A stretch of 64,000 nt of DNA from Candidatus Vallotiella adelgis (GCF_020541305.1 NZ_CP047396.1:372001-436000); one strand, 5' to 3'; numbered from the stretch's first letter, positions 1 to 11,522 are shown. The notes: a model not told the origin generated them from the sequence alone. Made by a program: numbers and translations.

Positions 1-11
1 TATGCACTGGG

Positions 12-785
12 TTAGTGTTCCGATGTCACGAGAGTAGCAAGCCACGCTTCATCGGTACGACTTAATATTTTATTACGCCGGGCTCTCTCGATCAGGTCTG
101 GTCGTTTGACCAGCGTATTACGCAGTGCCTCACGGCGTCTCCACTGCGTGATCTGCGCATGATGCCCACCGAGCAGCACATCTGGCACCCGTACGCCTTT
201 ATATTCTTCTGGGCGTGTGTAGTGCGGACAATCGAGAAGACCTTCAAAGAAGCTGTCCTGCGCAGCTGACTGCCCGTTATTCAATACACCTGGCAACTGC
301 CGAATTACTGCATCCATCAAGGCCATTGCAGGCAACTCACCACCAGACAACACAAAATCACCGAGACTCACCTCATCATCCACCTCACGGTCAATAAGCC
401 GCTGGTCAATCGCTTCATATCGGCCACACAATATAATTAATCCAGGAAGCGCCGCATATTCGATTATTTTAGTATGATCTAGAAGCCGACCTTGTGGTGA
501 CATCAGCACAATACGAGTACGTTGCACTAATGATTTGGTTTTGCCATCACACTGCAGCTCCCGGGCAGCGTCGCTCGCGTCGTTAAGTGGCTGAGCTAGC
601 ATCACCATACCCGGACCACCGCCGTACGGACGATCGTCGATCATCCGGTATTTGTTAGTCGTAAAGTCTCGAGGGTTCCACATGCGCAACGTATAACGTT
701 GTTGTTTAGCGGCCTTGCTGGTAACCCCCCAGTCTGTTAGGGCGCGAAACATTTCCGGAAATAGCGTGATAACATCGAATTGCAT
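12..785 (-). CDS. trmD: tRNA (guanine-37-N1)-methyltransferase TrmD
   Basis: Methylates N1 of G37 next to the anticodon in tRNAs reading CNN/CGG codons, using S-adenosylmethionine, which prevents +1 frameshifting. The sequence shows the SPOUT-family landmarks: [11 protein letters not shown] at about residues 51-61, CGRYEAID at about 120-127 and [11 protein letters not shown] at about 140-150, the trefoil-knot SAM pocket. I take the ATG at 785 ([13 protein letters not shown], 257 aa), which matches the family N-terminus; an upstream in-frame TTG at 800 would overlap the rimM stop and add five residues. Third gene of rpsP-rimM-trmD on the minus strand; rplS, the usual next gene, would lie beyond the left edge. 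Intact. Confidence 0.96.
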   Translation of the reverse strand: MQFDVITLFPEMFRALTDWGVTSKAAKQQRYTLRMWNPRDFTTNKYRMIDDRPYGGGPGMVMLAQPLNDASDAARELQCDGKTKSLVQRTRIVLMSPQGRLLDHTKIIEYAALPGLIILCGRYEAIDQRLIDREVDDEVSLGDFVLSGGELPAMALMDAVIRQLPGVLNNGQSAAQDSFFEGLLDCPHYTRPEEYKGVRVPDVLLGGHHAQITQWRRREALRNTLVKRPDLIERARRNKILSRTDEAWLATLVTSEH

Positions 786-796
786 CGCGCGTTCTA

Positions 797-1456
797 TCAA
801 TAGTCTACCCCCCAGTCAACTATAATACGTCGATCTGCTAAATCAACTTTTTTCACATAAGTGCCGACAAACGGAATTAGCCGCTCCGCTTTTGTAGTCA
901 GTTGATCTAATCTAGTTACGTTATATTCCACTCTCATAATTGAGTGCGCACTGTTATCTATCAGCCCTACTACCTGGCCTAGCACGTCACCGGACTCGTT
1001 AATAACTACCAAGCCAATCAGATCAACCCAGTAGTACTCATTGCGCAACAGTGTTGGAAAATCTACGCGTCGCAGATAGACCGTAGCACCACAGAGCGCG
1101 AGAGCCTGATCGCGATTTATGCACCCAGAAAGACGCACAACCACGGTAGCACTATGTACTTTTCTTAAAGTAGCTTGTTCTGCATAACATATTCCACTTT
1201 TGACTAGCCACCAGGATCTTGTACATAGCATCGCGCTGCTACTTAAACTGACGCTGGAATGCGGAACAATCTTTAGCTGACCCGTAAGACCGTACGCATT
1301 GACAACCACACCGACTTCAATCGCATCTTCTGGTAACGATGTTGCACTTTGAATGCTAGGCTTGGACGAAGCCGGATGCTGCTTATGCTTTACTGGATAG
1401 ACGACTGTAAGTCGGTCAAACGATAGAGGACGCTTCAATGACGTACAGATTGACAT
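797..1456 (-). CDS. rimM: Ribosome maturation factor RimM
   Basis: Assembly factor for the 30S head that binds uS19 and helps 16S processing. The conserved part begins at [18 protein letters not shown], followed by the PRC-barrel half with [11 protein letters not shown] and the end [14 protein letters not shown]...DWGVDY, closely resembling Burkholderia RimM. As in Burkholderia there is a poorly conserved N-terminal extension of about 50 residues. The open frame reaches a TTG at 1504, but the ATG at 1456 ([10 protein letters not shown]) fits the family better. It lies between rpsP and trmD. The middle (about residues 70-100) is more diverged than the rest, but no frameshift is visible. Confidence 0.93.
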   Translation of the reverse strand: MSICTSLKRPLSFDRLTVVYPVKHKQHPASSKPSIQSATSLPEDAIEVGVVVNAYGLTGQLKIVPHSSVSLSSSAMLCTRSWWLVKSGICYAEQATLRKVHSATVVVRLSGCINRDQALALCGATVYLRRVDFPTLLRNEYYWVDLIGLVVINESGDVLGQVVGLIDNSAHSIMRVEYNVTRLDQLTTKAERLIPFVGTYVKKVDLADRRIIVDWGVDY

Positions 1457-1564
1457 CTGCTCACACTCAAATGCTTCTCTGATCGAAAATCCGTATGCTG
1501 ACAAATTTCGCGATATCTCACTCTATCTCACTCGACACATTATAAATAACCTACATTAAGCAAG

Positions 1565-1819
1565 CTATACAGTTGGATGTGCCGCTTGATCTTTTTTAAC
1601 TAAACGGGTCACGGTTGGCGAAAGCTGTGCACCAACACCTTTCCAGTAGGTTAGGCGGCCTTGCATGATACGCAACGATTCGCCCTTTGTAACGACTGGG
1701 TTGTAGAAACCAACACGCTCGATGAAACGGCCATCTCTTCTATTTCGCGAATCGGTTACAACAATATTATAAAATGGGCGTTTTTTCGAGCCCCCGCGGG
1801 CCAATCGGATAATAACCAT
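1565..1819 (-). CDS. rpsP: 30S ribosomal protein bS16
   Basis: Small-subunit ribosomal protein of 84 residues, the family's usual length. The N-terminus [20 protein letters not shown] and the motif [12 protein letters not shown] are diagnostic of bS16. It is the first gene of the rpsP-rimM-trmD operon and starts at an ATG about 70 bases downstream of a TATAAT hexamer. The spacer to rimM is only about 110 bases, so co-transcription is likely. Intact. Confidence 0.97.
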   Translation of the reverse strand: MVIIRLARGGSKKRPFYNIVVTDSRNRRDGRFIERVGFYNPVVTKGESLRIMQGRLTYWKGVGAQLSPTVTRLVKKDQAAHPTV

Positions 1820-1888
1820 TATATTTTCTCATTTAGATATTTAGAATATTAAGTCTAAATACTGGGAATTTTAATATAAAAAAGTTAG

Positions 1889-1894
1889 ATTATA
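1889..1894 (-). promoter_or_regulatory. Candidate -10 box of the rpsP operon
   Basis: On the minus strand a perfect TATAAT lies about 70 bases before the rpsP ATG. The upstream sequence is A/T rich and has only a weak -35 (TAGAGT 16 bases or TTGTAG 19 bases upstream). Placed by pattern only. Confidence 0.4.
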
Positions 1895-2257
1895 ACTTAT
1901 AAAAATAGCAACTCTACAAATATCTATAGTGTGGATGTTGGTTTTCGTTACCTGCGATACGGGAGATAATCATTGCGTCAGTATCATAGACCGTGTCTCT
2001 GGAGGTATTCCGAGCCGATATTTATAACTTTAAACATAGGGGTAGTATAAGATAAGGGGTATATCATAGTATATGCCCCTATGATTGATTTTTTAACACG
2101 ATATTATCGTGTAATCTTTATTTATCTTCATGATAGAAGATCATGCGTTAAGTCTGGGCTAACAAGACTGGCCACGCGCGGTATCTCTCCAGCACACTTA
2201 CAGCCTTGCAGCAATAAGGTTCAACAGGCGTAGATGCCGAAACAGCTCATCTCAACT

Positions 2258-2297
2258 CAGGCATTGTTAGTCGTTTCCTAACGACTAACAATGCCTG
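2258..2297. repeat. Perfect inverted repeat, 18-bp arms, 4-nt loop
   Basis: The left arm caggcattgttagtcgtt at 2258-2275 and its exact reverse complement at 2280-2297 are separated by tcct. No T-run follows directly on either side, so it is not a standard intrinsic terminator. There is no gene within several hundred bases. Confidence 0.9.
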
Positions 2298-3579
2298 GTG
2301 TTGTTGTTCCTTGTATTACATCCCCGCTAAGAACATCTATCGCTTATAGCCAAATTAATTCTAGTTTAGGTGTTGTTATACTGTAATTCTATTGCTTTTA
2401 TCAAAACTAATACCGCTGATTTGCGTCATGCCAAATTAAAGACTGCTTCAACTCCCTACCCTACACTCCTTCACTCTTTATTCGCTTATTGATAAAGACA
2501 TGTATAGTTATGCTATCGCTTTTATCATACAGATATGACTCATGATAGAGGTGGATTAGCTAGGAAAAAGCGTATCCAGGCTATTACCTAAAGAGCGTCA
2601 CAATTTTTTTAATTGACTTTAATGTATAATGCATATTTGTACTATATTCGCGTGTAACCATCGAGTACTCTCCCTAACTTTAGTGAAGTGACGAGTACAG
2701 AATAAGTAATATAATACTATTCTCCATCAAAATATTCGTTAGTCAGCCACCTAGATTATGCGCAACCGACTTAGATCGGCATCACACGTTGTGTGTAGTG
2801 ACTCTAAGGTAGTGACTATCTTAACATTTAACTATTATTCACTATGAGTGGCTAATAAATGCAAGTATTGGCGATAACGCGTAGCATAATCAGCCTGAGC
2901 ATATAACATAGCGTAGCTAGTTTAGCGTAGAACAACTTGGGTATCTTGAATTGCGTAAAGATAGGATAAAGCTCCCTGAAATCTAGGCTAAGCAATAAAA
3001 CCTAAAGTTTCCATTATAGAATAATGCTCATGGCATAACCGCCATGTCGTCTCTATTTTCTTTATCAAAATCAAGCTTTTGGACTACACCTATATAGAAA
3101 TTAGAGTTAAATATTACCTGATTATTTTTAATAAATTGAACATTTTTCCGATGTGCACCTTCGCCTAATCGTTACTCTCACTAGAGATCAAGTCGCATAA
3201 CAAATATCTATTGGTAGCACGCTTTGTATCACTAGCTAACAATATGCTGTCAGTGATTGCGTGTTATCATCTGTGCGATGGCACTAGACAGGGTAGGGAT
3301 TCTTTTAAGATTTCGGTAAATCTGCTCAAATAATTCACTTACTGCAGAAGTCGGCAACACCACTAGTGCGTCGAATAGCTATACGAAATAAGACATACAA
3401 AATTTTTATTATTCAGTTAAATAACTAGATTTAGTTGCAGTAGCATAGTCCTAGTCATGAGTTTTAATACATCGCTATACGGTGCTTGTACTATTGGGAG
3501 ACACGTAAGGATGATAAAAGACACACGCAGCGCTTCTCTACTAAGCGCTATTGCACAAACAACGGAAGATTCTAGATTG

Positions 3580-4512
3580 TCATAGAGCGTTAATCAATTC
3601 CGGAATTAGTATAAACAGATCTCCTACCAGGCTATAATCGGCGATGTTGTAAATTGGCGCTTCTGGATCGTGGTTAATTGCCACTATGATCTTGCTATCT
3701 TTAATTCCAGCTAAGTGCTGGATTGCACCGGAAATTCCTATTGCGATATATAGCTGCGGCGCAACAATCTTGCCAGTTTGCCCTACCTGGTAATCATTAG
3801 ATACATACCCCGCATCGACTGCTGCGCGCGAAGCGCCTAGTGCAGCGCCGAGCTTGTCGGCTAATGGTCCAAGTATCTTCTCATAGTGTTCTCTACTACC
3901 TAGCCCTCGTCCACCTGATACGATGATTTTCGCGCTGGTCAGTTCCGGACGCTCTAGCTTAGTCAACTCGCGTTTTATGAAGCTCACGCTAGACAATGCC
4001 GGTGCTGCGTTGATCGTTTGCACTGGTGCGTTGCCGCCATCGGCAGCGACGGGATCGAATGCTGCGGCTCGTACTGTGATAACCTTGATGAGATCTGCTG
4101 ATTGCACTGTTGCAATAACATGACCACCGTATATTAGTCGATCAAAGGTATCTATGCTAACCACAGCTATAATTTCGCTTAGTTGAGCAACATCTAGCTT
4201 AGCTGCAATACGAGGAGCTATATTCCTGCCATATGCAGTTGCCGGCAACATAATATGTGTATATTTTTTTGCGACCAATAATACGGTTGCCTCAACGTTC
4301 TCCGCTAATCCTTTGCCGAGCTGAGGTGCATCAGCCAGTAGCACTTTTGCGATCCCGGCCACGTTAGCTGCCGTGTCGGCAACACTGCGTGCGTTATATC
4401 CTGCTACTAGCACATGGATTTCGCCGTCTAGTTTCTGCGCAGCGGATAGCGTATTCAGAGTTACTGCCTTGAGCGTTACATTGTCATGCTCTGCAATGAC
4501 CAGTATTGTCAT
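3580..4512 (-). CDS. etfA: Electron transfer flavoprotein, alpha subunit
   Basis: FAD-binding subunit of the soluble ETF heterodimer that carries electrons from acyl-CoA and related dehydrogenases to ETF-quinone oxidoreductase. The C-terminal FAD domain is clear: VSGGRGLGS at 198-206, then [20 protein letters not shown] and the stretch [15 protein letters not shown], which contact FAD. Length 310 aa is normal. It sits 22 bases after etfB, so the two are one operon. No dehydrogenase partner is encoded in this window, so its electron donor in this reduced genome is unknown. Confidence 0.96.
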   Translation of the reverse strand: MTILVIAEHDNVTLKAVTLNTLSAAQKLDGEIHVLVAGYNARSVADTAANVAGIAKVLLADAPQLGKGLAENVEATVLLVAKKYTHIMLPATAYGRNIAPRIAAKLDVAQLSEIIAVVSIDTFDRLIYGGHVIATVQSADLIKVITVRAAAFDPVAADGGNAPVQTINAAPALSSVSFIKRELTKLERPELTSAKIIVSGGRGLGSREHYEKILGPLADKLGAALGASRAAVDAGYVSNDYQVGQTGKIVAPQLYIAIGISGAIQHLAGIKDSKIIVAINHDPEAPIYNIADYSLVGDLFILIPELINAL

Positions 4513-4534
4513 ATCTGCCTTTTTTCGTCATGCA

Positions 4535-5284
4535 TTACAGCACCTTTGCTTCGCTTTTAAGCTTGTTAATCAATGTAGCAACATCTGGAACTCTCACACC
4601 TGCTCTACGACTCGCCGGTTCGGCTACCCTTAAAGTTTTGAGCCGCGGTACTACGTTTACGCCCAGAATTTTCGGCGTCAAAATTTCTAAAGATTTTTTT
4701 TTCGATTTTATAATGTTAGGCAACGTTATATAACGTGGCTCGTTCAGCCGTAGGTCAGTAGTTACTACTGCTGGTAGCATCAATGAGAGTATTTCGGTTC
4801 CTTCGTCTATTTCGCGTACCACGCTAGCATATTCACCCTCAATCGTTACCTTAGAGGCAAATGTAGCTTGCGACCAGCCAGCTAGTGCAGCTAGCATCTG
4901 CCCGGTCTGGTTTGATTCATCATCGATCGCTTGTTTACCCAAGATCACGAGTTTCGGCTGTTCCAGATTGACTAGCGCGTTGAGTAACTTAGCAACCTCC
5001 AGCGGCTGCAATTTTTCTTGGGTTTCGATCAGAATCGCTCGGTCTGCGCCGATTGCCAGCCCTGTACGCAGAATTTCTTGGCACTCAGGTACCCCTGCCG
5101 ATACGGCGATTACCTCTGTAGCCACACCCGCTTCTTTCAATCGTACCGCCTCTTCCATCGCGATCTCGTCGAACGGGTTCATTGACATCTTTACATTCGT
5201 CAAATCTACTCCCGTTCCATCCGACTTCACTCGGATTTTCGCATTGTAGTTGACTACCCTCTTGATTGGCACTACAACTTTCAT
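4535..5284 (-). CDS. etfB: Electron transfer flavoprotein, beta subunit
   Basis: Partner of EtfA that binds AMP structurally and docks the dehydrogenase. The N-terminus [19 protein letters not shown], the segment [19 protein letters not shown] and the motif [21 protein letters not shown]-type (ending ...LAALAGW) identify it; 249 aa is the usual length. It is the first gene of etfBA. Intact, with an ATG start. Confidence 0.96.
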   Translation of the reverse strand: MKVVVPIKRVVNYNAKIRVKSDGTGVDLTNVKMSMNPFDEIAMEEAVRLKEAGVATEVIAVSAGVPECQEILRTGLAIGADRAILIETQEKLQPLEVAKLLNALVNLEQPKLVILGKQAIDDESNQTGQMLAALAGWSQATFASKVTIEGEYASVVREIDEGTEILSLMLPAVVTTDLRLNEPRYITLPNIIKSKKKSLEILTPKILGVNVVPRLKTLRVAEPASRRAGVRVPDVATLINKLKSEAKVL

Positions 5285-6303
5285 TTTGTGCTCTACGGTT
5301 TCGTATATAACACACCCTACCGGTGTGCTATATTATAAATAGCACACCGTTGTTTTTTGAATAAAAAAGACCGATAAAAAACTACTAGACTAACTTAGGA
5401 CTCCTGCGCAGATACTGGATTGTGTACATAATATCAAATTGATATACAATGATAATTGTATCTGAGGAAATCGCAGTTTTAGGCTTAATCATAACTAAAA
5501 TTATAGTTGTCAGTGCATGAGACTCGGCTATTGCTGTCATAATAGACAGCATAAAGTCTATGTGCGCCACGCATGTGAGCTCGTGCATATCTCCGTATAA
5601 TATCTACCAACTATTCTACTGATCATAAACTATTGAAAAAACATAAAAATTTATCACCAGATCCGAGTTTAGTATAATACCCGAGCATCTACCTATATTC
5701 CATAAAACATTGCTGTAACAGTCTGCAATACTTGATGCCTGTTTAGCTGCTTTTAGCACACAGAAGGTTGGCTATCACAGGGATTTTTAACTATCTGCAG
5801 TGTTTGCTTAAGCATAATACAGTACAGAGTTATGCAAGCGCAGTTTATTCGCTAACAGCGAAATATCACTTTTGTTTACTCAGTGAATTCATTCCGTTGA
5901 CAATCTTAGCTGAAGCCTCACCTTACAGATCAGTATGCCGGGCTACTTCAGATACTACTGCCTTTATCTTATGTGGCCGACACTTCTGTATCAAGTCAGC
6001 ATGATACAGGTAGCGGATTACAACTAACTCGTCTATATCGTCTATAGAAAGCAACCCCCTATTGCCGTTCCACGTTACAGCATATGGCAACTCTTCGGTT
6101 GAATGTTTATTTTATTTTTAGATATAGTAAAATATTAAGCTAGTTTTAGTGTGCTGTCTTTTATCCGCGCATTTTCTGTGGAAAAATTAACGCACTGCCG
6201 CATTTATTTTCTGCTTTACCTGCTATGCCCTGCCATGACTGTTTTGTTTCGCTCACTGTCGTGCCACTATTGCCTTTCCTACAAATCAAGACTGAATCGA
6301 GTA
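5285..6303. other. 1.0 kb spacer without recognisable gene
   Basis: Separates divergent etfBA and mltB. It holds a terminator-like hairpin at 5321-5360 and otherwise A/T-rich sequence. Short open frames around 5768-6004 and 5385-5588 have no recognisable protein character. Confidence 0.65.
5321..5360 (+). terminator. Terminator-like hairpin with no gene to terminate
   Basis: An 11-bp arm cggtgtgctat at 5321-5331, a 7-nt loop, and the exact complement at 5339-5349, followed on the plus strand by a T-rich tract (ttgtttttt). This is the form of a rho-independent terminator reading rightward, yet the gene to its left (etfB) reads away from it. It may be the relic of a lost plus-strand gene or a chance T tract beside one of the many hairpins here. 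Confidence 0.5.
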
Positions 6304-7464
6304 ATGACTCGCTGGCTCAAAGCGTTACTATGCACGTTCGCTACTACACATATTGCGGTAGCGAGCGGCTCTTCCCCGAAGATCGTCGTCGTTCAAGCAC
6401 AATCCGAGTCATCGGTACTGCAAAGCCAGATGTTCGAGGAGGAAATCGTGCCGCAGTGCTATGCGGATAATTCACATGTCGATGCATTTATTAATGACAT
6501 GGTCTCCCGTCACAATTTTGATTCGAGAGCGCTGCATGCGCTGTTTAACCAAGCTGTATATTCAAAAACTGCGGCTAAGTTAGTATTGGGCGCTAAAACG
6601 CCAATACTCAAGAGTTGGCAAGCATACCAGGCACGCCTCATTGATGCAGTGCGTATCAACACAGGTGTAAGGTTCTGGCAACAGAATAAAGCAGTGCTAC
6701 AAAAAGCTAGCAAACAATTCGGCGTTCCGCCGGAGGTGATTGTTAGCATTATTGGCGTCGAAACATTATATGGTCAGTATATGGGTCACTTCCGCGTGCT
6801 CGACGCGCTGACCACCCTCACTTTTGATTATCCGGACACATCAAATCGCACACAACGCATGTCGCGGTTCCGCAAGGAGTTAGAGGACTTTTTAGTCTGG
6901 ACCCGAAGTGCTGGCATTAAGCCAACTACAGTACTGGGCTCGTATACAGGCGCAATTGGTATCCCACAGTTCCTGCCAAGTAGTATCGTCGAATACGCTA
7001 TCGATTACGAAGGTGATGACCATATTGATCTGAGAAACAGCTTTGCTGATGCAATCGGCAGCGTTGCTAATTATCTTAAGCAGCACGGTTGGGAAAGCGA
7101 CCGGCCGATTGTATGGCGTGTTCATATGGACACTGGTAGCATTGGAATTGCAAAAGCCGCTTTAGATAAGAAAGCCGAATCTCGTTGGGCACTTCAACAA
7201 TTATTACATGCCGGTATGCTACTCGATGAACGTACCGTCGATATAGCAAGCGAAGCTGAAACACCCGTATCCGTAGTTGAACTACTTACCTCAGGACAGC
7301 CCGCACAGTATATACTCGGATTAAAAAATTTCCATGTGCTCACCCGTTACAACCATAGCTTCTTTTATGCAGCAGCAGTATATGAACTAAGCGAACGGAT
7401 TAAGACAGAAATGCGAGCTCTGTCAGAGATGACAGCCCAGCCAGCTATATATCCGGTGCGATGA
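6304..7464 (+). CDS. mltB: Lytic murein transglycosylase B (MltB family)
   Basis: Cleaves the MurNAc-GlcNAc bond of peptidoglycan to form 1,6-anhydromuropeptides, in the periplasm. Family signature: GVPPEVIVSIIGVETLYGQY with the catalytic Glu in GVET (residue 153 from this start), then GSYTGAIGIPQFLPSS and a YEGDDHIDL/SVANYLKQHGW block. The ATG at 6304 gives an N-terminus MTRWLKALLCTFATTHIAVA typical of a signal peptide, so I prefer it to the frame's earlier in-frame ATGs (from 6151). Length 386 aa. No lipobox Cys is obvious at the cleavage region, so soluble periplasmic rather than lipoprotein is more likely. Stands alone between spacers. Confidence 0.93.
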   Translation: MTRWLKALLCTFATTHIAVASGSSPKIVVVQAQSESSVLQSQMFEEEIVPQCYADNSHVDAFINDMVSRHNFDSRALHALFNQAVYSKTAAKLVLGAKTPILKSWQAYQARLIDAVRINTGVRFWQQNKAVLQKASKQFGVPPEVIVSIIGVETLYGQYMGHFRVLDALTTLTFDYPDTSNRTQRMSRFRKELEDFLVWTRSAGIKPTTVLGSYTGAIGIPQFLPSSIVEYAIDYEGDDHIDLRNSFADAIGSVANYLKQHGWESDRPIVWRVHMDTGSIGIAKAALDKKAESRWALQQLLHAGMLLDERTVDIASEAETPVSVVELLTSGQPAQYILGLKNFHVLTRYNHSFFYAAAVYELSERIKTEMRALSEMTAQPAIYPVR

Positions 7465-7984
7465 GCGTACTGCCGTAACAGCTATGCAAATGAAGCATAA
7501 CGCTTCATCGATAGATAATTAGTCGGCCACTGGTTAGTGGCACAGCACAACATCGTAGAGTCCACTCGACGTAATTTTAAATCCGACGTCATTCTAAAAA
7601 AGAATGATGTTTCTGAAGTCCTATTCATCAGAGATGATGTGAGATAGTTTTTTTGTATATTCAACTCAATTTTTTCCGCAATTTTATAGTTACATTCCAG
7701 TAGATCGAAATTAAAAAATAAAGCCTTATTATAGCTACCAATACATCACTAACTTCGCACCTGAACACTAGATTACATCCTTCTATCTTCGCTAATGAGA
7801 CAGACCGTCTTTAGCATTTTATGCTGCTCTCGGCAGCCATTTTATTATCTCAGATCCAGGAACCGTTCCAGCTATCCCTAAGAAGCATAAACGTCGACTT
7901 TCCTTGGAAAGATCACTCTGTTCATTAGATGTTTCAGATATAAGATGTCGATCTACTAGGATCGCATGGTGGCTAGCACTAAAG
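7465..7984. other. 0.5 kb spacer between convergent mltB and hldD
   Basis: No gene seen. A 7-bp hairpin (atgaagc / gcttcat) lies about 25 bases after the mltB stop but lacks a T tract. A second small hairpin (cattct / agaatg) lies near 7590-7607. In Burkholderia a cysM gene usually follows hldD; nothing like it is visible here. Confidence 0.6.
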
Positions 7985-8971
7985 TTAGCTATTTAACCAA
8001 TGTACGTAGCGTGTTACGCCCTCCTCTACGCTCAAGAAAGGAACTTTGTAGCCTGCGGCACGCAGCTTAGTCAGGTCAGCTTGTGTAAAGCACTGGTACT
8101 TGCCTCGCAGGGTATCCGGAAATGCAATATATTGAATCATCCCCTCTTGAACCAGTTTTGAAAGCGGAAGCGCCGGCTTCCCATCGAGTGCACGCAATGT
8201 ATTTACAACGGTCATGGCAATATTATTGAATGATTGTGCACGACCAGTACCAAGGTTGAAAATTCCAGATTTACTTGGATTATCGAAGAAAAACAGGTTT
8301 ACCTTGACAACATCTTCGACAGAGACAAAATCCCGCGCCTGTTCGCCAGCAGCATAGTCATTATATGCACCAAATAGCTTCACGTGTCTTTTTGCACGGA
8401 ACTCGTTGAAGTGATGTAATACTATTGATGCCATATACCCCTTATGGGTCTCGCGAGGACCATATACATTAAAATAGCGGAATCCTACGATTTGGCTTAC
8501 TGCGTTGGGTAGTGTGCGCCGCAACACCTGATCAAACAAAAACTTCGAGTAGCCATAGACATTTAATGGACTTTCTGAACCGCGCTCTTCAATAAAGCTT
8601 GTTGAGCTGCCGTAGATTGCCGAGGATGACGCATATAAAAGCTGTGCGCGGTGCTTGATACAAGCTTCTAGCACTGTTCGGCTATACGTAAAATTATTTT
8701 CCATTATGTAGCGTCCATCTTCTTCCATTGTATTAGAAGAAGCACCCTCATGAAATACTGCACGCACCTTACCGAAGTCATGACGGCGCAAGCGCTCGAC
8801 AAACTCTCGCTTATCAATATAATCGTCGATTTCACAATCGACGAGATTGCGAAACTTATCTGCGCATGTTAGGTTATCAACAGCGATAATTCGGCGTTCG
8901 CCGCGCGCGTTTAATCCTTTAACAATGTTACTACCAATAAAGCCAGCCGCTCCGGTAACGATAATAGTCAT
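7985..8971 (-). CDS. hldD: ADP-L-glycero-D-manno-heptose-6-epimerase
   Basis: Last step in making the activated heptose of the LPS inner core: epimerises ADP-D,D-heptose to ADP-L,D-heptose. Extended short-chain dehydrogenase fold: NADP-binding [11 protein letters not shown] at residues 5-15, ASSSAIYG around 114-121, and the catalytic YxxxK pair Tyr139/Lys143 in [22 protein letters not shown] is also typical. Length 328 aa is normal. It closes the minus-strand run lapB-ugd-rfaE1-hldD, all serving the LPS. Confidence 0.96.
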   Translation of the reverse strand: MTIIVTGAAGFIGSNIVKGLNARGERRIIAVDNLTCADKFRNLVDCEIDDYIDKREFVERLRRHDFGKVRAVFHEGASSNTMEEDGRYIMENNFTYSRTVLEACIKHRAQLLYASSSAIYGSSTSFIEERGSESPLNVYGYSKFLFDQVLRRTLPNAVSQIVGFRYFNVYGPRETHKGYMASIVLHHFNEFRAKRHVKLFGAYNDYAAGEQARDFVSVEDVVKVNLFFFDNPSKSGIFNLGTGRAQSFNNIAMTVVNTLRALDGKPALPLSKLVQEGMIQYIAFPDTLRGKYQCFTQADLTKLRAAGYKVPFLSVEEGVTRYVHWLNS

Positions 8972-9021
8972 AAATTACGTATCTGTTCAATGAGTCCAAG
9001 CATATACTTGGACTACTAAAA

Positions 9022-10056
9022 TTAGGATAATGTCAACAATTCAGGAAATAGTTCGTCGTAGCTTACGGTTGCAGTACCCAGCTTACTAACCACAATGCCA
9101 GCAGCGCACTTCGCATAACGAACCGCTTCGGCAAGCGGCACGCCAGCGCCGAGCATGGCTGCTAGCGTCGCAATGACAGTATCGCCCGCGCCAGACACAT
9201 CATATACTTCCCGTGCAAGTGCCGATTCGTGAAACACGCCAGAATCCGTAAACAGTGTCATACCTTCCTCTGAACAGGTTAGCAATAATGCGTAGAACTG
9301 CAGTGAGGCGCACAATTCCTCTACGCGAGCGCGCAGGTCTGTCTCAGATTTCCAGGGGCCGACAACCCTGATCAACTCCGCCCGGTTCGGCGTGATAAGC
9401 GTCGCACCGCGGTAGCGCTCCCAGTCATCCCCCTTTGGGTCGATTAATACCGGCTTACCAGCGGCTTGCGCGCTTTCGATCATCCGCCGCACGTACATCA
9501 GACTACCTTTTGCGTAGTCAGATAACAACAAAACATCATGATGAGGTAACAGCGTTTCGAACTGCGCTAGACCAGCTAGCAATGCTTCGTGTGCAGGCGT
9601 TTTTTCGAAATCAATTCGCAGCAATTGTTGCTGGCGCGACAAAATGCGTAGCTTGATCGTTGTCGGCAACGCTGGATCACGCTCTAGGTACGCGTTCACG
9701 CAGCTTTTGCTAAGCAGCTCAACGATACGCTCACCTGGCTCATCATATCCCACTACACAGAGCAGTCCAGCCTGAGCGCCAAGAGCCGATACGTTGCACG
9801 CAGCATTAGCAGCACCGCCAAGACGATCCTCGATATTCTGTACGTGCACAATAGGCACCGGCGCCTCTGGCGAAATTCTTGCGACATCTCCAAACCAATA
9901 GCGATCTAACATCACGTCGCCGACAACTAGTACACGCGAAGCAGCGAGCTGTAGCCGACGTACCGTCTGCACTTGTTTCGATGGCAAAGCCTCGTTAACA
10001 GTGTCTGTTTTGCTTACGGCATCTAGAGCTAAACGTGAAATTAGTGTGTCAGACAC
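9022..10056 (-). CDS. rfaE1: D-glycero-beta-D-manno-heptose-7-phosphate kinase
   Basis: Phosphorylates heptose 7-phosphate at C1 in ADP-heptose synthesis. Ribokinase/PfkB fold: VVGDVMLDRYWFGDV near 44-58, RLGGAANAACN near 78-88, and the C-terminal DVSGAGDT with catalytic Asp292. Only the kinase half of E. coli HldE is present, as in Burkholderia, where the adenylyltransferase (hldC) is a separate gene, not in this window. An N-terminal tail of about 38 residues precedes the fold. It begins two bases after the ugd stop, indicating an operon. Confidence 0.94.
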   Translation of the reverse strand: MSDTLISRLALDAVSKTDTVNEALPSKQVQTVRRLQLAASRVLVVGDVMLDRYWFGDVARISPEAPVPIVHVQNIEDRLGGAANAACNVSALGAQAGLLCVVGYDEPGERIVELLSKSCVNAYLERDPALPTTIKLRILSRQQQLLRIDFEKTPAHEALLAGLAQFETLLPHHDVLLLSDYAKGSLMYVRRMIESAQAAGKPVLIDPKGDDWERYRGATLITPNRAELIRVVGPWKSETDLRARVEELCASLQFYALLLTCSEEGMTLFTDSGVFHESALAREVYDVSGAGDTVIATLAAMLGAGVPLAEAVRYAKCAAGIVVSKLGTATVSYDELFPELLTLS

Positions 10057-10058
10057 GT

Positions 10059-11447
10059 CTATACCTCACTAGGTACCGAATAAGCCGGCACTGCGCCGCG
10101 GCCAATGGCATAGTATTCAATTCCAAACTCAGCCATTGTGTCAGGCTCATATAGATTGCGTCCGTCGAATACTAGCGGCACCTTCAGCGAGCGTTTCAGG
10201 ACATCGAGATCTGGGCTCTTAAACGTTTTCCACTCTGTCATGATTACTAGTGCATCCGCGCCATATAATGCTTCAGCTTGTGTGGAAACAAATGATAGTC
10301 GTGCCTGTGCTTGAGGTTCATCGCACAAATCTAACATTAATACCCGCTGCGCTCTCTGCATTGCCACTGGGTCATATGCACGAACCGTTGCTCCACGCCT
10401 GAGCAGGGCGACGATTAATGTTCGACTCGGCGCCTCGCGCATATCATTTGTATTCGGTTTAAACGATAAACCCCATACTGCTAGGGTTCTTCCGGTTAAG
10501 TATTGACCCAGCCGCGCTGTAATCTTGCTCACTAGAAGGCTTTTTTGTGCTTCGTTTACCGATTCGACCGCTTCCAGAATTTTTAGCGTTTGCCCATACT
10601 CATCTGCGGTATGCATTAACGCTTGCACGTCCTTTGGAAAGCAGGATCCGCCGTAGCCAGCTCCCGCATATAGAAAGCTATAACCGATACGTGGGTCTGA
10701 GCCGATTCCTCTGCGAACGGACTCGATATCTGCCCCTACCTGGTCTGCTAGATTTGCCATCTCGTTCATAAATGAGATCCGTGTAGCTAGCATGGCATTG
10801 GCCGCATACTTAGTAAACTCTGCCGATCGAACGTCCATGTACATTGTGCGCTCATGGCTGCGGTTAAATGGCTTATATAGCCTCCTCATCTGCTCGCGAG
10901 CGTACTTGCCAGCTTTATTATCGCTGCCAATTACAATACGATCGGGACGCATAAAATCCTCCACCGCTGCGCCTTCTTTCAAAAATTCTGGGTTCGATAC
11001 CACCGAGAAACCGTAGCTCATCTTGCGTCGAGCTAACTCTTCGGCCACTGTTGCACCTACCCGTTCAGCGGTACCTACTGGCACTGTCGATTTATCTACG
11101 ATCACCTTGAAGCCCCGCATGTATCGGCCAATATTGCGTGCTGCCGCTAGTACATACCGTAGATCTGCCGAGCCATCCTTATTTGGCGGTGTACCTACTG
11201 CGATAAACTGTACATCTCCGTGCGCTACGCTTGCTTCTATTTGTGTGGAGAACTGCAACCGTCCCGATGTGCGGGTTCGATCAATTAACTCTTGAAGTCC
11301 CGGTTCGTGGATCGGTAATTTCCCACTATTTAACATTTCAATTTTACGCGAATCTACGTCTAGGCAGAATACGTTATTACCTAGCTCTGCAAAACACGCG
11401 CCAGTGACTAGGCCAACATAGCCTGTACCGATGATTGTAATTTTCAT
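10059..11447 (-). CDS. ugd: UDP-glucose 6-dehydrogenase
   Basis: Oxidises UDP-glucose to UDP-glucuronate with two NAD+; in Burkholderia this feeds Ara4N on lipid A and core. N-terminal Rossmann motif [15 protein letters not shown] at about 7-21, the [10 protein letters not shown] loop, and the catalytic Cys269 in [14 protein letters not shown] are present, with [17 protein letters not shown] marking the C-terminal NAD/UDP domain. 462 aa, normal. Lies between lapB and rfaE1. Intact. Confidence 0.96.
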   Translation of the reverse strand: MKITIIGTGYVGLVTGACFAELGNNVFCLDVDSRKIEMLNSGKLPIHEPGLQELIDRTRTSGRLQFSTQIEASVAHGDVQFIAVGTPPNKDGSADLRYVLAAARNIGRYMRGFKVIVDKSTVPVGTAERVGATVAEELARRKMSYGFSVVSNPEFLKEGAAVEDFMRPDRIVIGSDNKAGKYAREQMRRLYKPFNRSHERTMYMDVRSAEFTKYAANAMLATRISFMNEMANLADQVGADIESVRRGIGSDPRIGYSFLYAGAGYGGSCFPKDVQALMHTADEYGQTLKILEAVESVNEAQKSLLVSKITARLGQYLTGRTLAVWGLSFKPNTNDMREAPSRTLIVALLRRGATVRAYDPVAMQRAQRVLMLDLCDEPQAQARLSFVSTQAEALYGADALVIMTEWKTFKSPDLDVLKRSLKVPLVFDGRNLYEPDTMAEFGIEYYAIGRGAVPAYSVPSEV

Positions 11448-11522
11448 GCTTGTTTAAATGTATGAGGTATACGACTATTTTTTTAGGGGAGCTTGCTGTT
11501 CACAATTAGCGTTCTCTCACTG

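Larger units (their letters stand above)
1820..3579. other. 1.76 kb spacer with no recognisable gene
   Basis: No open frame with protein-like composition was recognised on either strand. The stretch is A/T rich with stops in all frames. Beyond the rpsP promoter it holds an 18-bp perfect hairpin at 2258-2297. It probably represents erased genes; no remnant could be identified. Confidence 0.7.
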
